DNA from: Verrucomicrobiota bacterium
GTDB lineage: Bacteria > Verrucomicrobiota > Verrucomicrobiia > Verrucomicrobiales > DEV007
Length of the DNA: 40,688 nt
Direction of reading: 5' to 3'
NCBI GenBank assembly: GCA_020630975.1
Contig: JAHDID010000052.1
Coordinates: forward strand, 1 to 40,688
Positions 39,364 through 40,688 of this stretch are shown piece after piece (the stretch's first letter is position 1; each line of letters begins with the position of its first letter). The notes beneath the pieces were generated by a model. That model was not told the origin of the DNA. It ran no database searches and saw nothing but the letters and a program-made list of their open reading frames with translations. The position numbers were made by a program, and so were the translations under genes.

Positions 39364-40398
39364 ATGCCATCCGTCTTATCGAGTATGGCGACACGAAACA
39401 TTCCCCTCCATCGATCAGCTCCACTCCTCCTAGGCGTACTGGCGGCTGCCTGTGCATGGGAGTGCTGCGGCCAGACTGAGGTCAATCAAGTCACTAGAAG
39501 CCCCAGAGTGGCATTGCCGCAGAGCGGTGTCGTATCTGGTGCGGTCGATGCGAAGTTGGTTTATTACGATCTGCCATTCGCAGGCGCTAGCATCACCGAG
39601 GCGCCGCTAGTGGAGGAGGCGGTCTTTCAGTATGCAGCGATTCAGACCGAGCAAGGTAGTAGTGTCGTTGCTGCGTCCTCGACGTCAGCGGCTCCTGCGG
39701 CGAATACAGGTATCGCTCCGCCTCCTGTGCCAGCTAATGATATCGATCCAGATGTGGTCCAGCAGCTCAGAGATGGTATCGCTGCGCAACGGCAGGCTGG
39801 CTTTCCCAACTACCAGCCGCGCAAAGCTTTCGTGGTCGACCCCTCGCGCCAGCAGATGATGGTGATCGATCTGAACTCGTGGACCGAGCTCCTGAAGATC
39901 CCAGTCGGCACGGGAAAGAATGGCTTGGGAACTGGTAGCGCCCAGACGCCTACGGGATTTTTCACCATGGGCGGTGTCCGGATCGCCAAGGATGCCAGTG
40001 CCTACATCCAGACAGGGGATTCGAAGCGCGGTGTCAGCGGGGTGTATGCTGAGATGCTCTATCCTCCGAGCCATGAAAAGGACTGGGAGCGCGGCAAAGT
40101 GCCAAACAATGTGATCATCCACGGCTTTAATCCCTCGGTATCGAGCATGCTCAAGGAGCGGCACAGCAAGAAATTGATCGGTCGTGTGCCATGTACCACC
40201 GGTTGCCCTGTGCCGAATGTGGCCGATCTGCCAAAGTTAGCGCCTTTCCTAAAAGACAGCGCAGGGACTTTTGATATTTCGGCTCGTCCTAACGATGCTC
40301 TGCGTCATTACATCCGGACTGGCCAGGTCACGGAGTATTACAACGCCCACCGCTTGGGTGATCCAATCTTGATTTTGAATCGCCCATTTAGCGGCTAA
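39364..40398 (+). CDS. Secreted L,D-transpeptidase-like protein
   Basis: Predicted 344 residues from the ATG at 39364 (39385 is a plausible alternative). A signal peptide (about residues 18-36) precedes a low-complexity Ala/Ser/Pro linker (about 100-125). The C-terminal domain contains KAFVVDPSRQQMMVIDLNSW, TPTGFFTMGG, VIIHGFNPSV with His253 and RVPCTTGCPVPNV with Cys281, matching the HxG...SxGC pattern of the YkuD-type murein L,D-transpeptidase catalytic domain, in a divergent version. It should act on peptidoglycan cross-links outside the cytoplasmic membrane. It follows the degenerate receiver gene by 82 bases. Confidence in the domain is moderate to good. Confidence 0.75.
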   Translation: MPSVLSSMATRNIPLHRSAPLLLGVLAAACAWECCGQTEVNQVTRSPRVALPQSGVVSGAVDAKLVYYDLPFAGASITEAPLVEEAVFQYAAIQTEQGSSVVAASSTSAAPAANTGIAPPPVPANDIDPDVVQQLRDGIAAQRQAGFPNYQPRKAFVVDPSRQQMMVIDLNSWTELLKIPVGTGKNGLGTGSAQTPTGFFTMGGVRIAKDASAYIQTGDSKRGVSGVYAEMLYPPSHEKDWERGKVPNNVIIHGFNPSVSSMLKERHSKKLIGRVPCTTGCPVPNVADLPKLAPFLKDSAGTFDISARPNDALRHYIRTGQVTEYYNAHRLGDPILILNRPFSG

Positions 40399-40450
40399 CT
40401 AAGCCTCGTGCTGCGGCAGGCTTCTCTTCCGCGTAAGTCTTTGCGCAAAA

Positions 40451-40549
40451 GTGGCTGCGAGCGTCAGCGAGTGGAGTTTCGCCGTGTTGAGCCGGAGCCA
40501 TTGCATTGGCTGGATGCTCTGCGGGCCACTCGTTTACACTCGCCGCCAC
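40451..40549. repeat. 99-bp hairpin repeat, copy C
   Basis: The arms are 40451-40474 and 40526-40549. Sequence and length match copies A and B. It follows the L,D-transpeptidase gene by about 50 bases. Confidence 0.92.
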
Positions 40550-40583
40550 GTTTTTCCTGCTATTTGAGCGTGGAATGGAGAAA

Positions 40584-40682
40584 GTGGCTGCGAGCGTCAG
40601 CGAGTGGAGTTTCGCCGTGGTGAGCTGGAACCGTTGCATTGGCTGGATGCTCTGCGGGCCACTCGTTTACACTCGCCGCCAC
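40584..40682. repeat. 99-bp hairpin repeat, copy D
   Basis: The arms are 40584-40607 and 40659-40682, after a 34-base spacer that matches the A-B spacer except for one base. A 71- to 83-codon open frame across copies C and D is a repeat artefact. The window ends six bases later, so a longer array cannot be excluded. Confidence 0.92.
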
Positions 40683-40688
40683 GTTTTT

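Overview
The window looks like a chromosomal segment of a Verrucomicrobiota bacterium (Verrucomicrobiales/Rubritaleaceae-like); a planctomycete is the alternative. The main grounds are the planctomycete/verrucomicrobial pair of a cytochrome-like DUF1549/DUF1553 protein followed by a Tat-exported DUF1501 protein, secreted sulfatases, a flotillin-like FloA, a lysine/alanine-rich basic protein and a beta-propeller lactonase. Most start codons have no recognisable Shine-Dalgarno sequence. I see no tRNA, rRNA, CRISPR array, integrase or transposase.

Layout. 1-4.1 kb: small membrane proteins, an ammonium-transporter-like protein lacking both pore histidines, a Uma2 nuclease-fold protein and adenylosuccinate lyase. 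4.1-8.3 kb: two hypotheticals, a secreted sulfatase, a truncated PP2C phosphatase remnant and a PHP histidinol-phosphatase. 8.3-20.6 kb: an unusual signalling/envelope island. It holds a PqqD-like membrane protein, a cytoplasmic subtilase with a GAF protein and a small partner, a RodZ-like HTH membrane protein, an FHA/coiled-coil protein with a GrpE-like end, a PstS-OmpA fusion, a Sel1 membrane protein and a TPR-bearing pseudokinase. Many of these genes sit behind very AT-rich leaders. 20.6-24.2 kb: a frameshifted alpha/beta-hydrolase pseudogene, a secreted barrel-like protein and an AgcS symporter with an apparent SH3 insert. 24.2-28.7 kb: the DUF1549/DUF1553 and DUF1501 pair. 28.9-33.9 kb: FloA and its partner, an SGNH hydrolase, a second sulfatase and a Nudix hydrolase. 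34-40.4 kb: a histone-tail-like protein, a YacP-type NYN protein, a membrane protein whose frame is interrupted by one UGA, a lactonase, two L,D-transpeptidases and a degenerate receiver protein.

Three dispersed repeat families stand out. The first is a 17-bp motif in tandem with an exact 21-bp period at three loci (near 4.0, 27.2 and 37.4 kb); at two of them it forms part of an ATG start codon. The second is a 99-bp imperfect hairpin present as two pairs with a nearly identical 34-bp spacer (28.7 and 40.5 kb), plus a shorter relative at 0.4 kb that forms the 3' end of a gene. The third is a palindromic REP-like element at 37.2 kb.

Functionally, the sulfatases, SGNH hydrolase and DUF1549/DUF1501 proteins suggest degradation of sulfated polysaccharide. 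The island at 8.3-20.6 kb is the best candidate for an undescribed system: it combines phospho-recognition (FHA), a kinase fold whose catalytic Asp is replaced by Asn, a GrpE-like module, a peptidoglycan-binding OmpA module and a shared PIPVxL motif in exported segments. Its function is inference; no experiment or search was run.
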